Shown here piece by piece: positions 1 to 7,813 of a DNA stretch of 64,000 nt. Source of the DNA: Brevibacillus fluminis. Lineage in GTDB: Bacteria; Bacillota; Bacilli; Brevibacillales; Brevibacillaceae. The stretch lies in contig NZ_RHHQ01000028.1 in assembly GCF_003710825.1 (NCBI RefSeq), positions 124,001-188,000 on the forward strand, given 5' to 3'. The translations under genes were made by a program, and so were the position numbers. The notes under the pieces are model-generated. The model searched no databases and was not told where the DNA came from. It saw only the letters and a list, made by a program, of their open reading frames with translations. Position 1 is the stretch's first letter. Every line of letters starts with the position of its first letter.

Positions 1-71
1 GATGGGGCTGTTATGTGGGCTTCATCCTTTTTATTTTTTGGGGGTATTCGGAAATGATCGTGAAAAGGGGC

Positions 72-190
72 TTATAATTCGCCCTTCTCCAATTTTTCAA
101 TCAAAGTGGAAATGTCAATACCACGAAGCTGTTCGCCATGCTCACGAACCACACCGACAGGAGAATAATATCGAACATTTATGATGCATG
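72..190 (-). pseudogene. Possible 3' remnant of an unidentified gene
   Basis: On the minus strand, an open frame that runs out of the downstream end of the MFS gene reads through to a TAA at 74-72. It ends in an acidic, helix-like tail (VREHGEQLRGIDISTLIEKL and a few more residues). No ATG start with a ribosome binding site lies nearby in this frame; GTG codons are the only candidates. It looks like the C-terminal end of a protein whose front part is missing, but this rests on composition alone and it may be chance. The rest of bases 1-178 holds nothing else I can support. Confidence 0.2.
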
Positions 191-1369
191 ATCGTTTTTT
201 GCTTTAGCGTGATTAGTCAAAATACCACTTGCTATAAAAGAGAACAACGAACCGGCAAAGCATATAGCCGCAAATATGCCTACGGCGGAAAAACCGTTAT
301 ATGTCGCATAAATCAAGCCGGCGAACCAAGAGCCGAGTGTTGTCGCAGCGTACATGATCGAATTGGCCAAGCTAGAGATCGTACCACGAATTGTCGGATT
401 TAATGAATTCAGCATTCCCATTATGAGTGGAAAGACGATACCCATGTTTGCGAATATGAAAAAGTATATCCCTTCGAAGGACGCAACCGATGGCAGGAGA
501 GGCAAAGTAATAAAACATGCAACAGAGACGAGAATGCCCACAACCATCGTATTGAAACGATTCAACATTTTGATCACATAAGCACCGCTAAAGCTTCCCA
601 CTAAATTCCCTAGGCCAAGAAAAAACATGACATACCCCACTTGATCAACCGAAAGATGAAAGCGGTCCGTCATCCATTTTCCAATGAAAGAAAAGGCAGC
701 AAAAAATCCACATTGAAATAAGAAATGAGCTAGAAAAGCTCTTCTCGCGATTCGGCTTGTCAATAGCGGGACGTATCTTTTAAATATCGGAAGCTTGGTT
801 CTTTGGTCTTGATTCGGTTTCATTTCGGGCAAAGCATAGGGGATGAATATCGCCACCAACAACGAGCACGCACCGATTGTAAAAAAAGGATAAGACCAAT
901 GGGTTGCAGCAAGAAGACCTCCAATCGGTATGCCGAACGCTTGGGAAGCAGCCAAGCCTGCCATTACGATTCCAGAAACTTTGGCGGTCTTTGCTGCAGG
1001 GAACAGAGCAGGAATAGAGGCCCAGACTTGCGGCGCTGTGAATGCTGCGCTGACTCCGGCTAAAAATCGGAATAAAAACATCGTCCAAAATCCTGTCGCA
1101 AAGCCGCATAAAATGGTTGAAACCGAGAAGCAAACCATGCCGGAAACCATTACTTTTTTGCGATCCCATCCATCGGAAAGCGGTCCGGCTATTAGAGCAA
1201 AAATGGCATATCCCAACGCATATGCACCGACCATCCAACCGGCATATTCGGTCGGGATATGAAACAATTTCTGAAGAGTGGGGATGAGTGGAGAAATCAA
1301 AAATGTATCCGTACCAATAACAAACATAATGAGAAAAAATAAAGCTGCTAATCGAATCATGAGATTCAT
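179..1369 (-). CDS. MFS transporter, DHA1 drug-efflux type
   Basis: A 396-residue major facilitator protein with about twelve hydrophobic helices. The loop between helices 2 and 3 carries the family signature (GPLSDGWDRKKV, about residues 62-73). Helix 1 has the D-T-F pattern common in Bcr/AraJ-type proton-driven exporters. The length is normal for the family. The start has a good ribosome binding site (GGAGAAG) just upstream. The gene lies downstream of, and on the same strand as, an ArsR-type regulator, which suggests a regulated efflux pump. The substrate cannot be read from the sequence. Confidence 0.88.
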   Translation of the reverse strand: MNLMIRLAALFFLIMFVIGTDTFLISPLIPTLQKLFHIPTEYAGWMVGAYALGYAIFALIAGPLSDGWDRKKVMVSGMVCFSVSTILCGFATGFWTMFLFRFLAGVSAAFTAPQVWASIPALFPAAKTAKVSGIVMAGLAASQAFGIPIGGLLAATHWSYPFFTIGACSLLVAIFIPYALPEMKPNQDQRTKLPIFKRYVPLLTSRIARRAFLAHFLFQCGFFAAFSFIGKWMTDRFHLSVDQVGYVMFFLGLGNLVGSFSGAYVIKMLNRFNTMVVGILVSVACFITLPLLPSVASFEGIYFFIFANMGIVFPLIMGMLNSLNPTIRGTISSLANSIMYAATTLGSWFAGLIYATYNGFSAVGIFAAICFAGSLFSFIASGILTNHAKAKNDHAS

Positions 1370-1438
1370 CTTCTCCTATCGTTATTAGTTTCGTTGTTCA
1401 AAAACTTTTTAACTAATGAAGAAAAAAAGAATTTCTTT

Positions 1439-1729
1439 CTACAACGTATCAAGAAATCCCGGCAAGTAAGATTCAAAGGTCTCCATGTCGATACTCGTAT
1501 ACTTCGTTTGAGCTTCTTTTCGTACCTTAATCAGTTTCGCCTCCCGTAAAGTACGCAAATGATACGAAGTATTCGACTTCGAAGTATTGCAAATGTCCCC
1601 AACTTCTCCGCAATTCATCTCCTTTTTATTGGCGTATAGAACTCGTATGATCTCCAATCTTGTCTCATCAGCTAATGCTTGAAACATTTTGACCCTGTGC
1701 TCATTATTCAATGGTTTTTGAGTAGTCAT
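1439..1729 (-). CDS. ArsR/SmtB-family transcriptional regulator
   Basis: A 96-residue winged-helix protein. The N-terminal half has the ArsR pattern MFQALADETRLEIIRVL (about 15-31). The recognition helix region is SKSNTSYHLRTL (about 50-61), followed by a short wing. Two cysteines, Cys40 and Cys47, sit just before the recognition helix, where many ArsR proteins bind metals or sense thiols; whether these do so is inference. It probably represses the MFS gene about 70 bases downstream. No ribosome binding site precedes the ATG at 1729, and a promoter -10 lies only six bases before it, so the message may be leaderless. A start at the internal Met15 is the alternative. Confidence 0.87.
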   Translation of the reverse strand: MTTQKPLNNEHRVKMFQALADETRLEIIRVLYANKKEMNCGEVGDICNTSKSNTSYHLRTLREAKLIKVRKEAQTKYTSIDMETFESYLPGFLDTL

Positions 1730-1735
1730 AAAACC

Positions 1736-1763
1736 ATTGTACTAAGATGTTGCTACAAATCAA
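1736..1763 (-). promoter_or_regulatory. Sigma-A-like promoter for the ArsR gene
   Basis: Read on the minus strand: TTGATT (1763-1758), a 16-base spacer, TACAAT (1741-1736), then six bases and the ATG. The expected transcription start would fall on or next to the start codon. Confidence 0.5.
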
Positions 1764-1803
1764 GTCATATTCTCCGATTTCTAAGTGAGATATTTTGAGG
1801 TAC

Positions 1804-2064
1804 GAAGTTACCCCCGCAGCAAAGGGATTTTCCGAAAAAAAGCGGCACGCAGCCTTGGCAATGCCCGCCAGGCGGAGTGGAAAAAGGGAAACGTCTTTCG
1901 CGCCACACATACTTCCATGAGATGCTTCCGCCGCGCAGCGTGTGACTTTGGGGCGCGGTTACCCTTTTTGCGCGGAGCCGTTCTCCCCGATCCCCAGCAG
2001 GCATTGTCAGAGCGCAGTGACGCTTTTTTTTGGAAAATCCCCGTCCCTCCACAATCGTAACTTC
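1804..2064 (+). repeat. Dispersed structured element, copy A
   Basis: First of three related intergenic elements (others at 17606 and 51850). It has nested complementary arms. The outermost is GAAGTTAC (1804-1811) with GTAACTTC (2057-2064). Next is a 21-base arm at 1824-1844 with 2021-2041, all paired, with one position (1834 with 2031) being G-T, a wobble pair in RNA. Then TGGCAATGCC (1856-1865) with 2000-2009; an A5G3 helix at 1881-1892 with 1958-1969 (one mismatch); and CGCGCC (1899-1904) with GGCGCG (1952-1957). A small AGCG/CGCT hairpin (2011-2024) runs into eight Ts. The sequence CCGCCGCGCAGCGTGTG and the motif GCCGTTCTCCCCG are shared with the other copies. It lies between the ArsR gene and the sensor kinase gene. 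Open frames inside it have no coding support. Confidence 0.8.
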
Positions 2065-2148
2065 CGTGCGCCCTTTCCCCTCAGATTCATGATAAAATGA
2101 GAAAAATCGCTAAGGCAAAGGCTGTGTAACAAGAAAGGTAACGTGTGT

Positions 2149-3498
2149 ATGATGAAAGCTATTTCTACCCGGACCAACAAACGAATCAGAATCATCTTGA
2201 TTGTCGCCATTATTTTGAGTTTGTGCTTCATGTCCGCAAACATTTTGCTGACCTATGACAGTACGATTCGGACGGTAGAGATCTCCATTGCCACGCAAAG
2301 CATGAAAATGGCGGCCGACATCGCCAGTGAAGTAGATGTGGCCAGCTTTGAGCGGTTCTTGCAGAAGCCGACTTCCGAGAGCGAGGATTTCGTCAAACTG
2401 AACCGGTTTCTGAACGACTATCGCAAAAAGATCGGGGCCAAGCATGTGTACATCGTCACCATGGACGATCAGGGCAAGAGCCGGGTCATGATACTTGGCA
2501 TTTCACCCGAGCTTGCCGCCCAAACCTATATCGGCGAGCCATGCACGCTCACGCGGGAGGAAGCAGAGCCTGCGTACCATGGCGCGACTTTTCATACGAG
2601 CATTATCCACGACCCCAAATACGGCAACTACATGACTGCAGGCGCTCCGCTCATGAATGCGAACGGACAACTGGTCGGAATCATCGGTATTGATACGGGT
2701 GTTGAGCTGCTGCAGCAGATCGAACAGAATGCGTTGAAAAATAGCATTTTTCACATTTCCGCCAACTTGCTGATCCTGATTTTGATGGTGGTCAGCTATA
2801 CCGTTATTCGCCGCTGGTATCAGCGGGAGACGCTGCGGGTTGTCGGTGATTCAGAGCAAACGTTCCAGCGCGAGTTCCGCTCCATATTGACATCGATTCA
2901 ATCGATCCGGCATGATTTCGCCAACCATTTGCAAGTATTGTTCGGCCTCTTGGAACTGAAAAAATATGCGCGTGCTCAGGAATATTTGAAGGGGTTGCAA
3001 AGCGATGTTAAAGTCGTGACCCTCTCGGCACAAGTCGCGAATCCTGCTTTGCTCGTACTGCTGCACTCGAAAGTGGAAAAGGCGCGAAGGCAGCAGGTCG
3101 AGCTGGAGTTCCAGGTGCCGCCGGAGGAAACCTTTGATGGGGTGCTTTCCTCTGACATGATCAAAATTTTATCCAATCTGCTCGATAATGCGATCGATGC
3201 CGCGTGCGGTGGACTGGAGGAAGAAGAACGGTGCATTTGGCTTACCTTGAAAAAAGTCGGCCAGACGTATCAGTTCACGGTGGAAAATACCGGGGGCACC
3301 ATTCAGGCAGGCGAATTGCAAAAGATGATGCTGGGAGGCTATACAACAAAACAGACCGAGGAAGGGCAAGCGCGCGGATATGGACTGAGCATTGTGCGCG
3401 AGGTTGTTAGCAAATACGCCGGGGAAATCAACGTGACCTCTGCAAAAGGGCGGACATGCTTCGCTGTCCTGCTCTCCATTTCGGAGAGGCAAGGTTGA
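2149..3498 (+). CDS. Membrane sensor histidine kinase (Spo0B/CitA-like class)
   Basis: A kinase of about 449 residues with a membrane segment near the N-terminus (about 13-33), an extracytoplasmic sensing region, a second membrane segment (about 200-220) and a cytoplasmic kinase core. The phospho-acceptor box is RHDFANHLQ, followed by an ATPase domain with N-box NLLDNAID and G-box GYGLSIVREV. The dimerisation helix is of the type that pairs with CitB, GlnL or LytTR regulators. Several starts are possible (2143 GTG, 2149 ATG, 2152 ATG); 2149 is best spaced from AGAAAGG. It is followed 50 bases later by its likely partner regulator. The ligand is unknown. Confidence 0.88.
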   Translation: MMKAISTRTNKRIRIILIVAIILSLCFMSANILLTYDSTIRTVEISIATQSMKMAADIASEVDVASFERFLQKPTSESEDFVKLNRFLNDYRKKIGAKHVYIVTMDDQGKSRVMILGISPELAAQTYIGEPCTLTREEAEPAYHGATFHTSIIHDPKYGNYMTAGAPLMNANGQLVGIIGIDTGVELLQQIEQNALKNSIFHISANLLILILMVVSYTVIRRWYQRETLRVVGDSEQTFQREFRSILTSIQSIRHDFANHLQVLFGLLELKKYARAQEYLKGLQSDVKVVTLSAQVANPALLVLLHSKVEKARRQQVELEFQVPPEETFDGVLSSDMIKILSNLLDNAIDAACGGLEEEERCIWLTLKKVGQTYQFTVENTGGTIQAGELQKMMLGGYTTKQTEEGQARGYGLSIVREVVSKYAGEINVTSAKGRTCFAVLLSISERQG

Positions 3499-3547
3499 AA
3501 AAAACGGCAGGGGCGTTTCAACGACGAAAAGGAGGTAGTGGGGAAGC

Positions 3548-4285
3548 ATGCACAAGCAGCAAATCAACGTTTTGATAGCCGAGGATGATGAGCTTCAGCA
3601 GGAGCTGCTCGAAGGGTATCTGGCTCCTTTGGAAAACGTCCGGATTGCCGCCAAGGTCAGCACGGGCGATGAGCTAATCGCAGAAGCGACGCTGCGGTCC
3701 GATCTGGACGCGATGATTATCGACCTCAATCTGGGGACAGGCCGGGGAGGCTTGGAAAGCTATTCGATCCTCAAGCTGCGAGGTGTCCATCTCCCCACGA
3801 TACTCGTCACCGGAATGGCCCCGCACGCCAGCGTCACCTATGATCTCGGCATCGTCGACATCGTAGAGAAGCCGTATACCGCCCGCAGACTCAGGCAGGC
3901 GATCGACAAGCTGCGCAACCATATCGCCTACCAAGCCTTCATGCAAGCGGGCGGTCTCTATGTCCCGATCATCAGCGACGAAATTATCCAGAAGACGCCC
4001 GCCGACATTCTGTACATCGAATCGATCAACCGGACGATTTTGGTGCACACCCGCCATGAAGCACTTGAAAGCAAAATCCCGATCAAGGTGTACGAAAGCT
4101 ATTTACAGGACAGCTACTTTTATTTGACGCATCGCTCGTTTTTGGTCAACATGAAACAAATCAGCCGCATCGAAGGCAGCGACATTTTTTTCGATCAGGT
4201 GCACGGCGAGAAAAAAGCGCTCATCGCAGAAGACAAGACACACGAGATCGTCTCATATTGGCACAACCTGCAAAAATGGTTGTAA
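3548..4285 (+). CDS. LytTR-family response regulator
   Basis: A 245-residue regulator. The N-terminal receiver has the acidic pair in LIAEDDE (about 9-15), the phospho-acceptor Asp in AMIIDLNLG (about 56-64) and the conserved Lys in VEKPYTARRL. The C-terminal DNA-binding region is a LytTR domain (ADILYIESINRTILVHT, then SFLVNMKQISRIEGSDIFF). The ribosome binding site AAAGGAGG is strong. It forms a two-component pair with the kinase upstream. The permease and dehydrogenase that follow on the same strand are likely targets; this is inferred from position. Confidence 0.9.
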   Translation: MHKQQINVLIAEDDELQQELLEGYLAPLENVRIAAKVSTGDELIAEATLRSDLDAMIIDLNLGTGRGGLESYSILKLRGVHLPTILVTGMAPHASVTYDLGIVDIVEKPYTARRLRQAIDKLRNHIAYQAFMQAGGLYVPIISDEIIQKTPADILYIESINRTILVHTRHEALESKIPIKVYESYLQDSYFYLTHRSFLVNMKQISRIEGSDIFFDQVHGEKKALIAEDKTHEIVSYWHNLQKWL

Positions 4286-4290
4286 CGTAA

Positions 4291-4320
4291 GGCAGTGGCT
4301 TCCGCTGCTTTTTTCTTTCC
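4291..4320 (+). terminator. Rho-independent terminator after the response regulator
   Basis: Stem GCAGTGG (4292-4298) with CCGCTGC (4302-4308), a three-base loop, then TTTTTTCTTT. It separates the two-component genes from the permease. Confidence 0.8.
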
Positions 4321-4361
4321 TTCAGCCTGTCAATCCCGACTCGTATTGACAAATCCTCTCT

Positions 4362-4430
4362 TGTTTCGACGGAATCTATTTCAAAATTTTCTGAAACAAG
4401 TCTACTATAAAAACGAGGACTACTTACGTT
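4362..4430 (+). promoter_or_regulatory. Permease promoter region with an inverted repeat
   Basis: An 8-base inverted repeat, CTTGTTTC and GAAACAAG, is separated by about 25 bases. The right arm lies just upstream of a TACTAT -10-like sequence, with a weak TTTCAA 18 bases before it. This is a plausible regulator site for the permease-dehydrogenase pair. It is by-eye only. Confidence 0.35.
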
Positions 4431-4456
4431 TTTCTAGTACAGGGGAGGGGTTCGGC

Positions 4457-5806
4457 TTGCAAAACAGCCAGTACAAACAAGAATTGAGACGAACGCTGAC
4501 ATTCAAGGACCTGGTCATCTACGGCATGGTGTTCATGGCGCCGCTCGCACCGATGCAAGTATACGGGGCAGTAGCGCAGCAAAGCTTCGGGATGGTGCCG
4601 CTCGTGTATGTCATCGGTGTCATCGCCCTGATGTTCACCGCTTTCAGCTACAGCCACATGAGCAAGGAGTTTCCATACGCCGGGTCTGTCTATTCGTATG
4701 TGAGCCGCGGGCTGAACCCGCATGTCGGCTTCATCGCCGGTTGGCTGATCCTGGCCGACTACATTTTGTGTCCCGCACTCTTGTATGCGTTTGCGGGTGT
4801 GTGGATGGCAGGCGTTTTGCCGCAAGTGCCCGCGTTTGTCTGGACGCTCATTTTCGTTGTGTGCAACACATTGATCAATGTACGGGGCATCACGATGACA
4901 GCCCGGGCCAATTTGGTCATGTTCTGGATGCAAATCGTCACTTTGGTCGTCTTTTTGGGCATCGCTGTCAAATTTGTGCTGATCGACGGGCATGGCATGG
5001 GCGGCTTCAGCCTGGCACCACTGTTTCAGGCGGACCACGTCGATTTTGGTTTCATCGCGACTGCGACATCCATCGCCGTACTCGGCTTTCTCGGCTTTGA
5101 CGGTATCAGCACGCTCGCTGAGGAGGCGCGCGATCCGGTGAAGACGGTCGGCAAGGCGACAGTTTTCTCGATTTTGTTCAGCGGCCTGCTGTTTTTGATC
5201 CAAGTGTACATGGCGGCATTGATTCATCCGCAGTATGAAACGCTGAACCCGGATATGGGCTTTTTCGAGATCGCCAAGGAAGCGGGCGGGCCTGTGTTTT
5301 ACACGATTTTGATTTTGATCAACGTGATCGCTGTCGGAATCGCCGTGACGCTTAACGTGCAGTCGGCCACCGCTCGTGTGCTCTACTCGATGAGCCGCGA
5401 AAATCTGCTGCCGTTTGCGCAAGTGCTGGCCAAGATTCACCCCAAATTCCAGACGCCGGTTAATGCGACACTGTTTTGTGCGCTGCTTTCCATCGTCGTA
5501 ACGTTCAGCCTGTCGATTGAGACGCTGTACAAATTCGTGACGTTCGGCGCAATCACCGCTTTCATGATGCTGAACGCCACGATCATCGTCTATTTTTACG
5601 GTAAAAAGCGTATGCGTGGAGTGAAAGGCTTCCTCACATATGCGCTCACCCCGTTCATCGGGCTGCTTATCACGGGCTATGTCTGGTCCGGCTTTGACAA
5701 GATGACGTTCATGGTGGGAATCGGCTGGGTACTGGTCGGCGTCGTGGTCGGCTATGTGAAATCAAACGGCTACAAGAAAGTGGCGCCTGTAATCAAGGAA
5801 CTATAA
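4457..5806 (+). CDS. APC-family amino acid/polyamine permease
   Basis: A 449-residue permease with about twelve membrane helices. The first helix region has the APC pattern around IYGMVFMAPLAPMQVYG, and an EEARDP loop sits at about residue 220 (TLAEEARDPVKTVGKA), as in amino acid and polyamine importers. The open frame extends 54 codons upstream, but the ribosome binding site AGGGGAGGGG stands just before the TTG at 4457 and the upstream residues do not look like a transporter, so TTG is the better start. It is followed 16 bases later by a dehydrogenase gene, suggesting an uptake-and-oxidation pair. The substrate is not identifiable. Confidence 0.88.
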   Translation: MQNSQYKQELRRTLTFKDLVIYGMVFMAPLAPMQVYGAVAQQSFGMVPLVYVIGVIALMFTAFSYSHMSKEFPYAGSVYSYVSRGLNPHVGFIAGWLILADYILCPALLYAFAGVWMAGVLPQVPAFVWTLIFVVCNTLINVRGITMTARANLVMFWMQIVTLVVFLGIAVKFVLIDGHGMGGFSLAPLFQADHVDFGFIATATSIAVLGFLGFDGISTLAEEARDPVKTVGKATVFSILFSGLLFLIQVYMAALIHPQYETLNPDMGFFEIAKEAGGPVFYTILILINVIAVGIAVTLNVQSATARVLYSMSRENLLPFAQVLAKIHPKFQTPVNATLFCALLSIVVTFSLSIETLYKFVTFGAITAFMMLNATIIVYFYGKKRMRGVKGFLTYALTPFIGLLITGYVWSGFDKMTFMVGIGWVLVGVVVGYVKSNGYKKVAPVIKEL

Positions 5807-5822
5807 AAAGGAGGACAACAGC

Positions 5823-6581
5823 ATGCGTTTGCAAAATAAAATTGCGATTGTAACAGGAGCAGCGAAAGGGATCGGGGCCGCGATTGCTATGCGGTATGCC
5901 GAGGAGGGCGCGCGCGTGGTTGCGACGGATATCAGCACGGCTGGCGCCGAGGTCGTCGCACAGATCGTGGGTAATGGGGGAGAGGCCGTCTTTTTCCAGG
6001 CCGATGTGTCCAAGGCGGACCAGGTGCAGGAGCTGATCCGGTTCACAAAAGAAACGTACGGGGTGCCGTCCGTTCTGTGCAACAACGCCGCGATCAATGT
6101 GCCAGGCTCGGTCGTAGAGCTGGATGAAGAGGTGTGGGACCGCACGATGGAGGTCAATGTGAAGTCGATGTTCCTTACGTCCAAATACTGCGTGCCGGAA
6201 ATGATCGAAGCGGGAGGCGGCTCCGTCGTCAACATGGCGTCTGCCAACAGCTTTGCTGCAGAGCCGCGGCTTTCCGCGTATGTGGCCTCCAAGGGCGCCA
6301 TCCATATGCTGACCAAGCAAATGGCGCTTGATTTCGCAGCAGACAATGTGCGGGTGAACTGTATTTGTCCGGGATGGGTGGATACGGCCTTTAACGATGC
6401 GCATGCCGATTTGTTTGGCGGCCGGGATGAGGTGCTCAAAAGCATCAGTGAGTTCCAGCCGATCGGCAGAACCATCCAGCCGATCGAAATCGCCAATGTG
6501 GCCGTTTTCCTGGCGGCCGATGAGTCGTCGGCGATGACGGGAAGCGCTGTCGTTGTAGACGGCGGATTGACATCGAAATAA
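5823..6581 (+). CDS. Short-chain dehydrogenase/reductase
   Basis: A 252-residue Rossmann-fold oxidoreductase. The cofactor loop is TGAAKGIG (about 11-18). Asp at the end of strand 2 (VVATDIS) points to NAD(H). The NNAA motif lies at about 85-88, the catalytic Ser in MASANS (about 137-142), and the Tyr-Lys pair in SAYVASKGA (about 150-158). The C-terminus ends in the usual GSAVVVDGGLTSK. The ribosome binding site is AAAAAGGAGG. It is likely co-transcribed with the permease; the alcohol or hydroxy-acid substrate is unknown. Confidence 0.92.
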   Translation: MRLQNKIAIVTGAAKGIGAAIAMRYAEEGARVVATDISTAGAEVVAQIVGNGGEAVFFQADVSKADQVQELIRFTKETYGVPSVLCNNAAINVPGSVVELDEEVWDRTMEVNVKSMFLTSKYCVPEMIEAGGGSVVNMASANSFAAEPRLSAYVASKGAIHMLTKQMALDFAADNVRVNCICPGWVDTAFNDAHADLFGGRDEVLKSISEFQPIGRTIQPIEIANVAVFLAADESSAMTGSAVVVDGGLTSK

Positions 6582-6607
6582 ACAACCCCCGAGAAAATCA
6601 GAGACTT

Positions 6608-6642
6608 GAAGACCGGCCGAACCCATAGGTCGGTCTTCTTTT
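6608..6642 (+). terminator. Terminator between the dehydrogenase and the ger operon
   Basis: An 11-base stem, GAAGACCGGCC (6608-6618) with GGTCGGTCTTC (6628-6638), one G-T pair, followed by TTTT. It sits between converging genes. Confidence 0.75.
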
Positions 6643-6667
6643 CGCTTACGTTTATGCCCCGCAGTGC

Positions 6668-7813
6668 CTATTTTATATTTGCCTTGATCCCCGCATTTTT
6701 GAGCGAACCGATACTGATGATGCTGACGGTAGGATTGATGTTCACCTTCGCTTTGGAAAAGGCCAATCCCCAGTCATGTTGCACTTGTTTCCACTCGTTG
6801 TAGGAAAATGCACGAGCATAAATGCCGAGCCCGATTGGGTCCAGATGCTGTTTTTGCAGTTTTGTCACAAGCGCGTCCATCTCTTTCTTGATTTGATCAG
6901 CAAGCGCCTGTTCCAAACGTTTTTGGTCTTTCAGTGGATTGGCATTGACCAGAACCTCATTGATGACAATCCGGAAATTGAAATGGAGATCAAATTGGAA
7001 GTGCCCATCAAGATAAGAGGTTTTATAGGTGAAACGGGTGTAATCGATCAAAAAGCTGATGCTATTCCTGAGCTGTCCCTTTTTCTTGAACAAATGTTGG
7101 GGAAGCTCAATGTTCATGGAAACCGGATGTTGGATATCCCGCTGCAAGATCAGCAAGTAGGTGCTTTCTTTTGGATTGAGTGTGTCGGCATAAAAGCCTT
7201 TCTTGGTTAACAGGGAAGTGCCCGCGATGTTCAGTCTGTTTTCAATTAATTTCATTTCTGTCAAATACGGTGTGATGCCCTTTTCGTAATATTGATGGTA
7301 AAGCGTACGGACAGAGGTAAGGACGGATGACTCGCTTGTATGAGCCGATTGTACTAACTCACGCAAATAAACCGATAAACGCGGCTTATCTGCTACATTT
7401 ATCGCTATCACTTGTTTAATCGGGGTGTCTACCAAGACAAGATCGGCCTTGAGCGAGCTTTTGGGATCGCGGAACACAACATCCAGCAGCTCAAAAATGC
7501 TTTTCTGCTGGAGCAGTTTTTTTGAAAAAATGATGTTTTGTATCTTTCCTGTCGCGACGACACCAATCGCCTCGTCCTCAAGGTGGTCTCTGCCTTCACG
7601 GAGGGATTTGGAGTGAACATGCATAATCTCCGTTTTCTTCTTTGCCTCTCTGCTGAATACCGGGGCAGCGGTATAAATATCCAAACTCCCATCTTTCGCC
7701 AAATCGATCCCATACGTCAAAAGCAAGGTTATTTCATCCAGCTTCATTTGTCCAAGGCAACCTGACAGCAGTAGCGTAAACGGGAGAAGGATTGCGAGAA
7801 GTCGAATGTTCAT
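6668..7813 (-). CDS. Spore germination receptor subunit C (GerC family lipoprotein)
   Basis: A 381-residue lipoprotein. It begins MNIRLLAILLPFTLLLSGC, a clear signal peptide with lipobox LLSGC. The body matches the Ger(x)C pattern (KLDEITLLLTYGIDLAKDG near the start, a central RTLYHQYYEKGITPYLTEM). The frame is open for 33 more codons, but ATG 7813 overlaps the gerB stop (ATGA), which fixes the start and suggests translational coupling. It is the outer-face lipoprotein of a nutrient germinant receptor in the spore inner membrane. Confidence 0.92.
   Translation of the reverse strand: MNIRLLAILLPFTLLLSGCLGQMKLDEITLLLTYGIDLAKDGSLDIYTAAPVFSREAKKKTEIMHVHSKSLREGRDHLEDEAIGVVATGKIQNIIFSKKLLQQKSIFELLDVVFRDPKSSLKADLVLVDTPIKQVIAINVADKPRLSVYLRELVQSAHTSESSVLTSVRTLYHQYYEKGITPYLTEMKLIENRLNIAGTSLLTKKGFYADTLNPKESTYLLILQRDIQHPVSMNIELPQHLFKKKGQLRNSISFLIDYTRFTYKTSYLDGHFQFDLHFNFRIVINEVLVNANPLKDQKRLEQALADQIKKEMDALVTKLQKQHLDPIGLGIYARAFSYNEWKQVQHDWGLAFSKAKVNINPTVSIISIGSLKNAGIKANIK

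Noticed and set aside
1765..2060. Several 70-95 codon frames inside repeat copy A on both strands
   Set aside because: The same positions in copies B and C are not open in the same frames; the conserved signal is base pairing and not protein.
1804..2064. Interpretation of the repeat as a simple MITE with terminal inverted repeats
   Set aside because: The terminal arms differ between copies while staying complementary within each, and inner helices covary too. A MITE alone does not explain this, although palindrome repair after insertion is not excluded.
4347..4376. TTGACA at 4347 as -35 of the permease promoter
   Set aside because: The hexamer 17 bases downstream (ACGGAA) is not a -10; the TACTAT further on is a better but still weak candidate.
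4424..5440. Long minus-strand open frame (about 338 codons) opposite the APC permease
   Set aside because: It is rich in His, Gln and Arg, has no family features and no ribosome binding site, and lies fully within a recognisable gene; it is a shadow of high G+C codons.
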